Source: Gp13-AA77 sp035578005
GTDB lineage: Bacteria > Acidobacteriota > Terriglobia > UBA7540
Reading direction: 5' to 3'
DNA length: 64,000 nucleotides
NCBI GenBank assembly: GCA_035578005.1
Contig: DATJYK010000453.1
Location: forward strand, 48,946-112,945
The position numbers were made by a program, and so were the translations under genes. This document shows, in pieces, positions 8,765 through 17,227 of the stretch; the first letter of the stretch is position 1; each line of letters begins with the position of its first letter. The notes beneath the pieces are model-generated. The model was given only the letters and a program-made list of their open reading frames with translations, was not told where the DNA came from and made no database searches.

Positions 8765-9421
8765 TCACAATCCTTGTCGGGTCGTTCCACCCTCCGCCAG
8801 TTCAAGTTGCTCATAACAAGTCACATTCCCAGTTTGATCGTACTGCCGGTGACTTGGCGACGACATTTCGGCACCGGAGACAGCGCTCTTGCCTTGGCGG
8901 GACCTTGCACTGCTGCCTATCGAGGACTGTTTCATAGCCAGGGGGCCTCCGGGTGATTTGATTGGTTTGCCTGAACTCCTGCTTTTCTGGCACGTTCCCC
9001 AGACTTCCTCGAACTCGGCTTGGAAACGGGCGACCCCTTCCGCCTCCTTCCACATCTGGCGCAGCACCCCTTCCGCCGCCTGCCGCTCCTGCTCGACCAC
9101 CTTGCGTAAGAACTGGTGAAACCGGGGCGAGCCTGGCCCCCAAGTGCGAGCAAGCCAGCGGCGCAGTAAATCCATTTGCATGATGCCGATGCGCTCGCTC
9201 GGCGCGCGAGTCTTAGCGCAAAGCTGCCTGATTAAGCCCGGCGGAAAGCCCAGCTTACGGATGAACTCGGTAAACAAGGCTGAGCGGCCCCCATGCTTGA
9301 GCGCATTGAGGCGCAGTCTGTATTTGCCCTCTGCCGTGCGCGGTCCGGTGGACTTCCGGACGTTGGCGCGATGGGCAGCCAGAAAGGCGGGAGTGCGTTT
9401 GGGAGATTTGCGCAACGGCAT
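8765..9421 (-). CDS. Conserved hypothetical protein with RANxRxSTGPRTxEGK motif
   Basis: A 218-residue basic protein. Near the N-terminus it carries AHRANVRKSTGPRTAEGKYR followed by NALKHGG, a pattern I know from many short uncharacterised proteins of Acidobacteriota and related soil bacteria. The central part (about 75-145) is predicted helical and rich in E, R and W (RRWLARTWGPGSPRFHQFLR, QERQAAEGVLRQMWKEAEG). The C-terminal 60 residues are low-complexity and S/G/R-rich. There is no signal peptide and no catalytic motif. AAGGGCAC precedes the ATG as a possible ribosome site. It stands alone between the octaheme operon and the SpoIIE gene. Function unknown. Confidence 0.7.
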   Translation of the reverse strand: MPLRKSPKRTPAFLAAHRANVRKSTGPRTAEGKYRLRLNALKHGGRSALFTEFIRKLGFPPGLIRQLCAKTRAPSERIGIMQMDLLRRWLARTWGPGSPRFHQFLRKVVEQERQAAEGVLRQMWKEAEGVARFQAEFEEVWGTCQKSRSSGKPIKSPGGPLAMKQSSIGSSARSRQGKSAVSGAEMSSPSHRQYDQTGNVTCYEQLELAEGGTTRQGL

Positions 9422-9568
9422 GTGCCCTTTATAACCGGGTCGAATGAGAAGGTGGATACAAGCAGGAATAACGGCACTGATTATTTGGGCGCCTGGAATC
9501 AGTGGATTAGCCTGTGAATTTCGGGTGACAGTCAGGCTTGTCTCGAGCGGGCGTGCAGATCCTATACA

Positions 9569-9610
9569 CTCTGGATCTTGGGTGTTGCGCTCTGGATTTT
9601 GGGTGTGGCG
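9569..9610. repeat. Two tandem copies of a 21-bp unit
   Basis: CTCTGGATCTTGGGTGTTGC(G) is followed immediately by a copy differing at two positions. It lies in the 267-bp gap between the hypothetical gene and the SpoIIE phosphatase gene, which otherwise shows nothing recognisable. Confidence 0.7.
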
Positions 9611-9688
9611 CTGTTCCTTCCGCGAGTTACTTCCATGAACAACAGCTTAGGGAACTCTCAGCACCTTGTGGAGGATTTTGAAATGTGT

Positions 9689-11107
9689 TCAGACTACATC
9701 GATGACAATGAGGGTGATGTCGTCCTGCTGGGCCAGCGAGGCAGGTTGCCAATGGCGTATCTCGGAGAGCACTTGATCCGATAAGTCAGAAGGTGAGCGC
9801 GACTGATAACTGCGGACGACTTCTTCAAGCTTGCAGTCGCCAAACGAATCGCCGCTGGCATTCTCGGGTTCAATCACGCCGTCGGTGTAAAGCAAGAAGC
9901 GGTCGCCCGAGTCGATGGGCAGATCAAGAACGGGATAGTCGGGATCCGCGTTGACTCCAAACAGTAGGCCGTTGCTTTCGATACGTTCCAACTTCCCTTC
10001 CCGCCAGCGCAGAAGCGGCGGGTGCCCGGCTGCAGAATACAATGCCTTGCGATTTTCGATATCAAGCCAGAGGTAGGCTGCAGAGGCGAACTGGTCACGG
10101 ATTTGCGGGAATAGGATGCGGTTTAACCCGTGCAACACTTCACGCGGGTCATGCGCACAGGACGCGACGGACTGCATCGCCACCTTGATCATTGAAGCGA
10201 TCAGCGCAGCCGGGACACCGTGTCCGGTGACGTCCGCCACCAGGAAGCCAACCCGCTTGCCATCGATAGGAACGAACTCGTAGAAGTCGCCAGCGACGGC
10301 GGTCATAGGCTGATAGGCCACCGCAATGTGGAGGTTCTGGACCTCGGGGATGGTGGCGGGAAGGATCGAGAGTTGCAACCTTCGGGCAACCGCAAGTTCA
10401 TTTTCAATCGACATCAAACGGCGCTCGTTGGCAACGATGCTTTCGATGGCGACGTACCCGAACGAGAGTAGGAACACGGCAAAAGCGCTGTGGTCCAGGA
10501 TATGCGGCGGGGGCGGATAATGCAGGCGACGTGCCAGGTTGACCCAAAGAGCCTCAATGGCGAATACCAGCGTGCCAAGGGCTAGAACGCGGCGATTGGG
10601 GAGCGCCATAAATCGGTCAGATAATTTCTCCACGCTGACGACGATGATGAGGATGAGAAGGAGGCAAACTACAAGGAAATGGTTGTACGGCATGAACTTG
10701 TTCTGGGAGCCGCCGAACACGAACCCGCCAATGCCGGCTACTGCCACGGCCGTCCCGGCGAAGACGACGATCTTGACAAGAAGCCGAAGTCTACCGAGGC
10801 TCAATTCCAAGATGGCCAACGAGGCAACGACTACGACCAGGTATGCGGCCACCACGTTCACATAGGGAACGCTTGCCTGAATCGGGCGCGGCAGAGCCGC
10901 AACGACGGCCGGCGATCGGGTCAGCAGTGAGACTCCGTACATCGCGCTCCAGATTCCGAGCCAAACAAAAAGCCGCGCTCCGCTGCGCCGACGAATGGCA
11001 GCGATCGAGCTGGCTCCCCACATCTGCGAAGCGAGAAACAGGAACCCTGCCCCTGAAATGATGTCATCGAGCTGGCCGCGGAGCATCGCCAGAACTTGGT
11101 CTTCCAA
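9689..11107 (-). CDS. Membrane PP2C/SpoIIE-type serine phosphatase (RsbU-like)
   Basis: A 472-residue protein. Residues 1-220 hold about seven hydrophobic helices (for example LVVVVASLAILEL, LVVCLLLILIIVV). A short coiled linker (ERRLMSIENELAVARRLQ) leads into a SpoIIE/PP2C domain from about residue 245 to the end, with QLSILPATIPE, AVAGDFYEF, ADVTGHGVPAALIASM, AGHPPLL, LLYTDGVIE and QQDDITLIVID. The aspartates in GDFYEF, ADVTGHG, YTDG and DDITL are the expected metal ligands. Such enzymes dephosphorylate an anti-sigma-factor antagonist with a STAS domain; one STAS gene lies at 47549-47908, but a direct link is only inferred. It is transcribed divergently from the esterase gene, 55 bp away. 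Confidence 0.92.
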   Translation of the reverse strand: MEDQVLAMLRGQLDDIISGAGFLFLASQMWGASSIAAIRRRSGARLFVWLGIWSAMYGVSLLTRSPAVVAALPRPIQASVPYVNVVAAYLVVVVASLAILELSLGRLRLLVKIVVFAGTAVAVAGIGGFVFGGSQNKFMPYNHFLVVCLLLILIIVVSVEKLSDRFMALPNRRVLALGTLVFAIEALWVNLARRLHYPPPPHILDHSAFAVFLLSFGYVAIESIVANERRLMSIENELAVARRLQLSILPATIPEVQNLHIAVAYQPMTAVAGDFYEFVPIDGKRVGFLVADVTGHGVPAALIASMIKVAMQSVASCAHDPREVLHGLNRILFPQIRDQFASAAYLWLDIENRKALYSAAGHPPLLRWREGKLERIESNGLLFGVNADPDYPVLDLPIDSGDRFLLYTDGVIEPENASGDSFGDCKLEEVVRSYQSRSPSDLSDQVLSEIRHWQPASLAQQDDITLIVIDVV

Positions 11108-11162
11108 ACGCCCCTCCCAAACATCGACAAGATATCATGGTAGACGTGGAAGGAGTTCTCTC

Positions 11163-12857
11163 GTGTACACACAACGCTTGTCCCTAATTGTGTTCTTTGT
11201 GGTCGCCGTTTGCGGTAAGGCGACTCTTGCGATCGAGCCGGAACTCAAGCTGGGCCACGTTCGTGAGAGCAGTCTGAGCCCAGGTGAAGCGCAGTCGTTC
11301 GTGGTTTCACTCGCCGATGGCGATTTTGCCCAGATCGCAGTGAACCCTCGCGGGCAGGCACTCTTTGTTAAGACCTACGATCCCTCGGGCAAGCCCTTTC
11401 GCGGCGCAGAATTGGGGCCCGACGAGGGCAAGCTCAACTTGGTCGCTGAAGCTGCGGGCGCCTATCGGGTGGAGGCTGCCGCCGTGGACAAGCGCGCGAC
11501 CGTGACTTACACCATTGCCCTCGAGAAAGTGGTTACGCTGACGGCGCGGCTCGCGCCACCCAAGCCCGTGGTGGAGAGCCAGCGGATTCGAGCCTTGCGG
11601 GCTTCGGTGGAGCGCAGGGAACGGGACAGCGTCGACTCTTTTTGGGAGGAGGTCAAGAGGGCTGGGGCGCCGCTGATCGAGCCGATTGCGGGCGATCGAG
11701 AGAACATGGCGGTCACCTTCCTTTGGAAAGGCAGACCCGATACGCAGAATGTGATGGTGCTCTGGCTTCCCTATGCCGGCGTGGCACCCGACGAGTACCT
11801 CATGACGCGTTTGAGTGGGACCAATGTCTGGTACAAGACGATCAAGGTGGACCGGAAGATGCGGCTCGCGTATACGCTGGCTCCCAATGCCGCCCGGTTG
11901 CATCCCTTGTCGCTAGGTATCGACAACGAAGCGATCACCATGATCGCGGCAGCGGCGAGGCCGGATCCGTTGAACCCCAAGCGCTACCGCGTCGACCCGC
12001 AGAGCGTGGATGCGCCGGAATATCGCGGGCAGTCGGTCCTCGAGATGCCGGATGCCCCGCCGCAGCCGTGGATCGCCCGGCGGCCCGGCGTTCCCGCCGG
12101 ACGAGTCGACGAGCATCGATTCAAGAGCACGGCGCTGAACAACGAGCGGGAGATCGCCATCTACCTGCCACCCCAGTATTCGCCGCATGCCGAGCCCTAT
12201 CCGCTGCTCGTCTTGTTCGACGAAGACGCCTATCTCAGCCTGGTTCCCACACCCACGATCCTAGACAACCTGATCTCGGAGGCGCGAATTCCGCCAGTAG
12301 TCGCGCTCTTGGTCGGCAACGCACCGGGCGACGCGCGCGACCGCGAGCTAGCCTGCAATCCGGAGTTCAACCGGGCTTTAGTCACCGAACTGCTGCCTTG
12401 GGCGCACCGTTTATATAGCTTCACGAGTGACCCTCGCCACACCGTTGTGGGCGGGTCGAGCCGCGGAGGCCTCGCTGCTGCCTGCGCCGGTCTGTGGCAA
12501 CCGGAGACATTTGGCAATGTCCTCGCGCAATCCGGCTCTTTCCATTTGACTCCGCCGTCAGCCAGCAATACGACAGATTCCACCTCGGAGCCCAATTGGC
12601 TCGCGCGTCAGTTCATCTCGAGCCCCAAGGAACGGCTGCGCTTTTACCTGGACGCAGGGAGCGCGGAATTCAACGCGACGGGAGGGGCTGACTCCATCCT
12701 GTTTTGCACTCGCACGTTACGCGACGTGCTGCGAGCCAAGGGCTACGAAGTGCACTTTCAGGAGTTCGCCGGCGGACACGACTACCTTGGTTGGCGGGGC
12801 ACCCTCGCCGACGGCCTGATTGTGCTATTGGATGATGCTGCGTCCAAGACGCCGTAG
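11163..12857 (+). CDS. Secreted enterochelin-esterase-like alpha/beta hydrolase
   Basis: A 564-residue protein starting at GTG 11163, chosen because AGGAG lies 7 nt upstream and the product then starts with a clean signal peptide (YTQRLSLIVFFVVAVCGKAT). Residues about 25-130 form a beta-rich pre-peptidase-like domain (ESSLSPGEAQSFVV). About 175-290 resembles the Fes N-terminal domain (VTFLWKGRPDTQNVMVLW). The C-terminal half is an esterase D-like fold: REIAIYLPPQYSP, PLLVLFDEDAY, the nucleophile elbow VVGGSSRGGLAAA with Ser near 430, and GGHDYLGW with the likely His near 537. Fes-type enzymes cleave ferric-siderophore esters; acidobacterial secreted relatives may act on feruloyl or acyl esters, so the substrate is open. 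Confidence 0.88.
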   Translation: MYTQRLSLIVFFVVAVCGKATLAIEPELKLGHVRESSLSPGEAQSFVVSLADGDFAQIAVNPRGQALFVKTYDPSGKPFRGAELGPDEGKLNLVAEAAGAYRVEAAAVDKRATVTYTIALEKVVTLTARLAPPKPVVESQRIRALRASVERRERDSVDSFWEEVKRAGAPLIEPIAGDRENMAVTFLWKGRPDTQNVMVLWLPYAGVAPDEYLMTRLSGTNVWYKTIKVDRKMRLAYTLAPNAARLHPLSLGIDNEAITMIAAAARPDPLNPKRYRVDPQSVDAPEYRGQSVLEMPDAPPQPWIARRPGVPAGRVDEHRFKSTALNNEREIAIYLPPQYSPHAEPYPLLVLFDEDAYLSLVPTPTILDNLISEARIPPVVALLVGNAPGDARDRELACNPEFNRALVTELLPWAHRLYSFTSDPRHTVVGGSSRGGLAAACAGLWQPETFGNVLAQSGSFHLTPPSASNTTDSTSEPNWLARQFISSPKERLRFYLDAGSAEFNATGGADSILFCTRTLRDVLRAKGYEVHFQEFAGGHDYLGWRGTLADGLIVLLDDAASKTP

Positions 12858-13003
12858 CACGGGCCCGCCTTCGACCCCGAGGTTTTTCAAGGTATTGGGG
12901 TCAGACGACAGAAGCAAGCTGCAACGCCGCGGACTTCAGGAATGGGCCTTGCGCCACGCCGGTTCCTACGTGGGAGTGAGGTGACCCGCTGCTTGCTGAG
13001 TCG

Positions 13004-14698
13004 CTATTCGCCGGGCGGCCGCTGTCCGATGAATCCGTCGGCCCATTTCAGAAAATACTTCACATTGGGCGCGTCGGTGTGACCGCCATCGTCCTGCCGC
13101 CAGGCAAGCTGGCCGTCGAGCAGTCCGACGTTCACGGGCGGCATTTTGGCCGTGTGGTAGTCCTCGTTTGCGCCGAGCCCTTTTGCGCCGAGCAGATTGA
13201 ATACCGGGCTTGCGGCCACGGCCGCCATAAAGCTGCCCTGATGGTCAAGCCACTGGGCGTCGCCCTTCTCCGGCAGTCCATAGCTGATGAAAGTCAGGCG
13301 GGGCGCGCACAAGGCGATCAACTCGTGCGAGTCCACCGGCAGGTCGCCAGGGTTCTTGCTGCCGAACGTCGCGTCTGACGCGCCATACTTTATGAAGTTG
13401 CCGGCCATCCAGTAGTATTCGCCGCCGGTGAGACTCTCCACCGCTTCGCCGAAGTTGCGGCGCAACAAGGTGGCGCCGCCCTTGCCCGAGGAACCGATAA
13501 GAACCATGCCAAAGCGCTGGTCAAACGCCATCGTCACAAGCGCCGCCTTGCCATAACGCGAGACGCCTTCGATGCCGACGTGCTTGGCATCCACGGCCGG
13601 ATCGGTTTCAAGGTAATCGAGCCCGCGCCCTGCGCCCCACGCCCACGCGCGCAGCGCTCCCCAGTCATCAGGCTTGCGGGGCTGGCCCTTGTTGACCAGT
13701 CCGATGATGCCTCGGGTGAGCCCGGCGCCGTTATCGGCCTGGATGCTGGCGGGGTCGATGGTGGCAAAGCCCCAGCCGTTCGCAATGATTTGCCACGTCG
13801 GCGGCGGATCGCCGTCGGCGGTGAACTGGGGCATCTGGAATGGCGGCGGTGTTTGCAGCTCGTAGGCGGGATGCTGCTCGAAGATCGCTGCGAGCGAGGG
13901 ATCCTGCCGAACCAGCAGCTCCCTCAGTGCCGCGTTGATCCGCTCCAACTCCTCGGGCGATGGCTGGGCGGGCGCGGGAAAGCCGCTGCGGCCGAACATC
14001 ATCAGTACGGGCACCGGACCCTTCGCGTTGGCTGGCGTCACCAGGGTCATGCGGATATTCACGTCAATGAGCGGACAGGCCGAATTGTCAACATGCCCCA
14101 CCAGGTCCTTGGCGACGACGGGACGGAACCCGATAAACTCCTTGTCGGTTGCCTTCACTGACCACGTGACTTTCGGCACGTCCTTGGGCACCCGGCCATA
14201 GACCTCGCGTTCGAAATCCTCAACAATTTCCGGACGACGTTGTTTCCACCACATTTCCGGCGTCGTGACCTTTTCGCCGTTTTTCAGCGTCAGCGGGTCA
14301 GGCAGGTCCGGAAACGGGTTGGCTTTCGATTCGTCGTAGTTGGCGTGATTCGGCGCTTTCTCATTGCCGCTGGGTCCCGGGCGCAGCGCCTTGATGCCAA
14401 GCTGCTGCATCATGTTCTGCTGATCCTGCTCCGCTGTGAAAGTCACGGGCGCCGGCAGTCCACCTTGGGGATCCTCGAAGGGCGGGGCTTCAGCCCCGCC
14501 GATGCTGGGCAATTGCTCTCTTTGTGTCCCGCTCTCGAGGCAGCTTGCTGTTAGTAAGCTGCTGCGAGAGCGGGACATTGCAGATATTCCATCGGCGCCG
14601 CAACGGCGGGGCTGAAGCCCCGCCCTTCCGAGACCCTGGTGAGGCATGCAGGCTAGCAGCACACCGGCAGCGAGGGCTGATACTGATGTTCGTTTCAT
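13004..14698 (-). CDS. CE15-like glucuronoyl esterase, putative lipoprotein, with an in-frame repeat element at its N-terminus
   Basis: A 564-residue protein starting at ATG 14698 (MKRTSVSALAAGVLLACMP). The catalytic half shows the carbohydrate esterase 15 pattern: GIEGVSRYGKAAL with nucleophile Ser380, IGSSGKGGATLLRR, and DDGGHTD with likely His540. CE15 enzymes cut ester links between lignin and glucuronoxylan. Residues about 15-78 are encoded by an inverted-repeat element (14466-14657). The element supplies the Cys of a possible lipobox LLAC at position 17 and a low-complexity stretch with LQPRRCGADG and GGAEAPPFED. Residues 80-140 then resume normal sequence (APVTFTAEQDQQNMMQQLGI). The SGNH hydrolase gene upstream on the same strand may belong to the same hemicellulose-degrading unit. 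Confidence 0.88.
   Translation of the reverse strand: MKRTSVSALAAGVLLACMPHQGLGRAGLQPRRCGADGISAMSRSRSSLLTASCLESGTQREQLPSIGGAEAPPFEDPQGGLPAPVTFTAEQDQQNMMQQLGIKALRPGPSGNEKAPNHANYDESKANPFPDLPDPLTLKNGEKVTTPEMWWKQRRPEIVEDFEREVYGRVPKDVPKVTWSVKATDKEFIGFRPVVAKDLVGHVDNSACPLIDVNIRMTLVTPANAKGPVPVLMMFGRSGFPAPAQPSPEELERINAALRELLVRQDPSLAAIFEQHPAYELQTPPPFQMPQFTADGDPPPTWQIIANGWGFATIDPASIQADNGAGLTRGIIGLVNKGQPRKPDDWGALRAWAWGAGRGLDYLETDPAVDAKHVGIEGVSRYGKAALVTMAFDQRFGMVLIGSSGKGGATLLRRNFGEAVESLTGGEYYWMAGNFIKYGASDATFGSKNPGDLPVDSHELIALCAPRLTFISYGLPEKGDAQWLDHQGSFMAAVAASPVFNLLGAKGLGANEDYHTAKMPPVNVGLLDGQLAWRQDDGGHTDAPNVKYFLKWADGFIGQRPPGE
14466..14657. repeat. Inverted-repeat element, family 1 copy A, inside the CE15 gene
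   Basis: Outer arms: GGGCGGGGCTTCAGCCCCGC at 14480-14499 and its complement ending at 14625. Inner hairpin: GTCCCGCTCTCG at 14526 pairing with CGAGAGCGGGAC ending at 14576. The outer end on the CE15 5' side reads CTAGCCTGCATGCCTCACCA (minus strand), matching the ends of copy B. The whole element is read through in frame as coding sequence. Confidence 0.85.
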
Positions 14699-14713
14699 CA
14701 CGTCCTCCATAGA

Positions 14714-14812
14714 CGTAGGGCTGGGGCTTGCCCCAGCCTCGTGATATTCGCAACCCAGTTCAACGAGCAGTTCCAATCGATGAAGGCCGGGGCAAGCCCC
14801 GGCCCTACAACG
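14714..14812. repeat. Short inverted-repeat element built on GGCCGGGGCAAGCCCCGGCC
   Basis: An imperfect left arm CGTAGGGCTGGGGCTTGCCC (from 14714) and a right arm GGCCGGGGCAAGCCCCGGCC (14785-14804) followed by CTACAACG. It occupies nearly the whole gap between the SGNH stop and the CE15 start. A similar single palindrome is at 20486-20512 (GTAGGGCCGGGGCAAGCCCG). Confidence 0.75.
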
Positions 14813-14820
14813 CGCGTCGA

Positions 14821-16089
14821 TCACTTCGCGAAATCAGTGAGCGGAATTGCGGCGGCCATGGCGCGGTACCCCGCGGGCGAGGGATGCAGGTGGTCGCCAG
14901 AGTCATACGCCGGTAGCAGTTGCTCCGGCCGCGCCGGGTCACGCAGAGCTTTATCAAAGTCAATCACGGCGTCGAAATGGCCGGGCGCACGTATCCATTG
15001 ATTCACAGCCTGCCGGTCAGCTTCGCCGAGCGGTCCGGGATGGTAAAACGCGGAGCCAGCGAACGGCGTGATCGTTCCGCCGAACACGCGAATGGCGTGG
15101 GCATGCGCACGGAAGATGATCTGCTCGTAGGCTGCGATGATCGTGCGCACAGCGTCCTCGTGGGCTGCCGGCGGCTCGGCCGGTTCCCGACGCCCGAACA
15201 TCCCGATGTCGTTGATGCCCTCGAGCACGATCAGATAACGGACGCCCGCCTGAGCCACCACATCGCGATCAAAACGCGCGAGGGCGTTCGGTCCAGCTCC
15301 GTCGAGCAGCAGGCGATTGCCGCCGATACCTGCGTTGAGTACACCGAGCGGGCGGGGGCGCCTTGTCGCTGAAGTGGCTTCAAGGCGGCGGGCAAGATCG
15401 TCGGGCCAGCGATCATTGCCGTTCGTCGTAGAGCCATGCCCATCAGTGATCGAATCGCCGAGCGTAACGATGGCTGCGGCGCCGGGCGGAGCGCTCACAT
15501 CCACACCCCCGATGTTAAACCAGTGATCGAATCTCGTAGCGGCGGGCAGGTCTGCGTCCGATACATGGTCGCCGTGTACGATGCACGACGTCGCGCGCGA
15601 TCCCGGGTGGCCGGTCTCGCCTGTCGGCGGGTCATCAACGTGGAAAGTGATGACGAGATCGGACTGCGGCGCGGCTCGGAAAGCGACGGGATCGGAAATG
15701 TACTCGGCGCCCGCGGGAATCGTGACATCCGGGCGCCCGGAAAAGCTCAGCGCCCGGTCAGTGGAGGCGTCAATTTGGGGCGAAGCTGCCGAGGCCGGCC
15801 GGGCAATGTGCACCGAGGTGAAATGCTGGGGTGCGGTCCCAAAGGCGTTCGAGAGGTGTACGCGCAGGCGCGCTCCGCCGATCGACAAATGGACGATCTG
15901 GCGCAGCGTGGCGTCGCGCATATCGCCTGGCGCCAGCGAGTTGTTCGGTTCCGGAATCTGCTCGGAGGTCGCCCACGATCCGACCCAGGTCGCCGGCCGG
16001 TTCGGTCCGCTGGGCAAAGCACTCGCCAAAGCTGCGTGGGCGCAAAACAGCAGCCCCAAACAACTCCACGGTATTCTTGCCGACGGCAT
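14821..16089 (-). CDS. Secreted SGNH/GDSL hydrolase
   Basis: A 422-residue protein with a signal peptide (LGLLFCAHAALASALPSG). Residues 30-200 form a beta-rich N-terminal region common in this subgroup (WVGSWATSEQ, LRVHLSNAFG). The catalytic SGNH domain follows: block I TLGDSITDGHGS with Ser213, block II and III residues NAGIGGNRLL (Gly257, Asn258), EGINDIG, and block V DSGDHLHPSPAGY with Asp399 and His402. Relatives deacetylate rhamnogalacturonan, xylan or other polysaccharides. The gene begins 25 bp after the REC-phosphatase stop and precedes the CE15 esterase, on the same strand as both. Confidence 0.9.
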   Translation of the reverse strand: MPSARIPWSCLGLLFCAHAALASALPSGPNRPATWVGSWATSEQIPEPNNSLAPGDMRDATLRQIVHLSIGGARLRVHLSNAFGTAPQHFTSVHIARPASAASPQIDASTDRALSFSGRPDVTIPAGAEYISDPVAFRAAPQSDLVITFHVDDPPTGETGHPGSRATSCIVHGDHVSDADLPAATRFDHWFNIGGVDVSAPPGAAAIVTLGDSITDGHGSTTNGNDRWPDDLARRLEATSATRRPRPLGVLNAGIGGNRLLLDGAGPNALARFDRDVVAQAGVRYLIVLEGINDIGMFGRREPAEPPAAHEDAVRTIIAAYEQIIFRAHAHAIRVFGGTITPFAGSAFYHPGPLGEADRQAVNQWIRAPGHFDAVIDFDKALRDPARPEQLLPAYDSGDHLHPSPAGYRAMAAAIPLTDFAK

Positions 16090-16114
16090 GGTGAAATCTC
16101 CCTCTGTGCCGCTT

Positions 16115-17227
16115 CTATAAGTCGGCGACGACCAGCGTCAGGTCATCCTTGAAAGAGCGTCCGGCCGCGAACCGGCGGACGCTCTCCAGAATCCGTTCCG
16201 ATAGAGTATTTCCATCGATCGCTCGTTTGCCAACTTCCTCCACCAGGCGGGCGAGGCCAAAGTCACCGGATTCGGAGTCTGCCTCGGTGAGACCGTCTGT
16301 AAACAGGACGATGCGATCGGATCCGCGCTGAACCGGGACCGTGCTTTGCTCCCACGAACCGTCGAACGCGGGTGAGATAATGGGGCCAGTCCCTTCCAGA
16401 AGAGGTGCCTGGGTCTTGACGTTCGACAAAATGCCCGGCGGGTGGCCAGCGTTGACGAAATCCAGGGACCCGTTTCGGACGCGAGCGCAAATCAGGCTGA
16501 TGAAATGGTGGTCACCAAATGCTCGGGTGGCGCTCGCTACCCGTTCCACCACACAGATGGGTTCGTAGGCGTCGGCGCTTGCGGAGTGAAAGGCTGATTT
16601 GACCACTCCCGTCAACATCGCAGCGCTGGCGCCATGGCCAGAAACATCGGCAACAACGATGACGGCTCCCTCCGAAGGAAGGGCGGCGTAGTCATAAAAG
16701 TCGCCCCCAAGCTCGGTACACGGGATGTAATGAGCGCAAACGAAAATCCCTCCGACCTCGGCGGAGCCCGGCGGCAGCATACTGTGCTGAAACGCGCGCG
16801 CGTCGCCAAGCTCCTTCTCCATTCGCAATAGGTGTTGGCGGTTGCTGCGATCCAATTGTTTCCGCTCGAGGCATCGCTCGACGAGGCTGAGGAGCACCCC
16901 GCGGTCAAAGGGCTTTTGAAGGAAGTAGAAAGCATCTTTCCTGATCGCCCGGATCAGCTTCGCATCCAGTTCATGGATGCTGCCCGTCATCAGGATCACA
17001 TCGAGTTCAGGATCGAGGGCGCGCAACTCTTCCATCAATTGGAACCCGTCCATCTCGGACATTTGAATATCCAAAATGGCGAGATCCGGCTTGAACTCTC
17101 GGGTTAACCCGAATGCCTCGCGGGATGACCGGGTTGCCGCCACCTTGTAATCCTGGCCCAGGACGCGCTGCACAGAGCGAAGCATACCAGCTTCATCATC
17201 CACCACGAGAATGCGCCATGAACTCAT
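16115..17227 (-). CDS. Response regulator with SpoIIE-type PP2C phosphatase output domain
   Basis: A 370-residue protein. Residues 1-120 are a receiver domain (ILVVDDEAGML with D10/D11, phosphoacceptor D53 in LAILDIQM, and the conserved Lys in FLQKPFD). A coiled linker (about 125-150) leads to a SpoIIE phosphatase domain: HSMLPPGSAEVGG, ELGGDFYDY, ADVSGHGASAAMLTGV, NAGHPPGIL, LFTDGLTEAD and FKDDLTLVVADL. The metal-binding aspartates are all present. Phosphorylation of the receiver would control dephosphorylation of a STAS-type antagonist, RsbU/RssB-like. The start codon overlaps the stop of the upstream histidine kinase by 4 bp, so kinase and regulator are made together. Confidence 0.94.
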   Translation of the reverse strand: MSSWRILVVDDEAGMLRSVQRVLGQDYKVAATRSSREAFGLTREFKPDLAILDIQMSEMDGFQLMEELRALDPELDVILMTGSIHELDAKLIRAIRKDAFYFLQKPFDRGVLLSLVERCLERKQLDRSNRQHLLRMEKELGDARAFQHSMLPPGSAEVGGIFVCAHYIPCTELGGDFYDYAALPSEGAVIVVADVSGHGASAAMLTGVVKSAFHSASADAYEPICVVERVASATRAFGDHHFISLICARVRNGSLDFVNAGHPPGILSNVKTQAPLLEGTGPIISPAFDGSWEQSTVPVQRGSDRIVLFTDGLTEADSESGDFGLARLVEEVGKRAIDGNTLSERILESVRRFAAGRSFKDDLTLVVADL

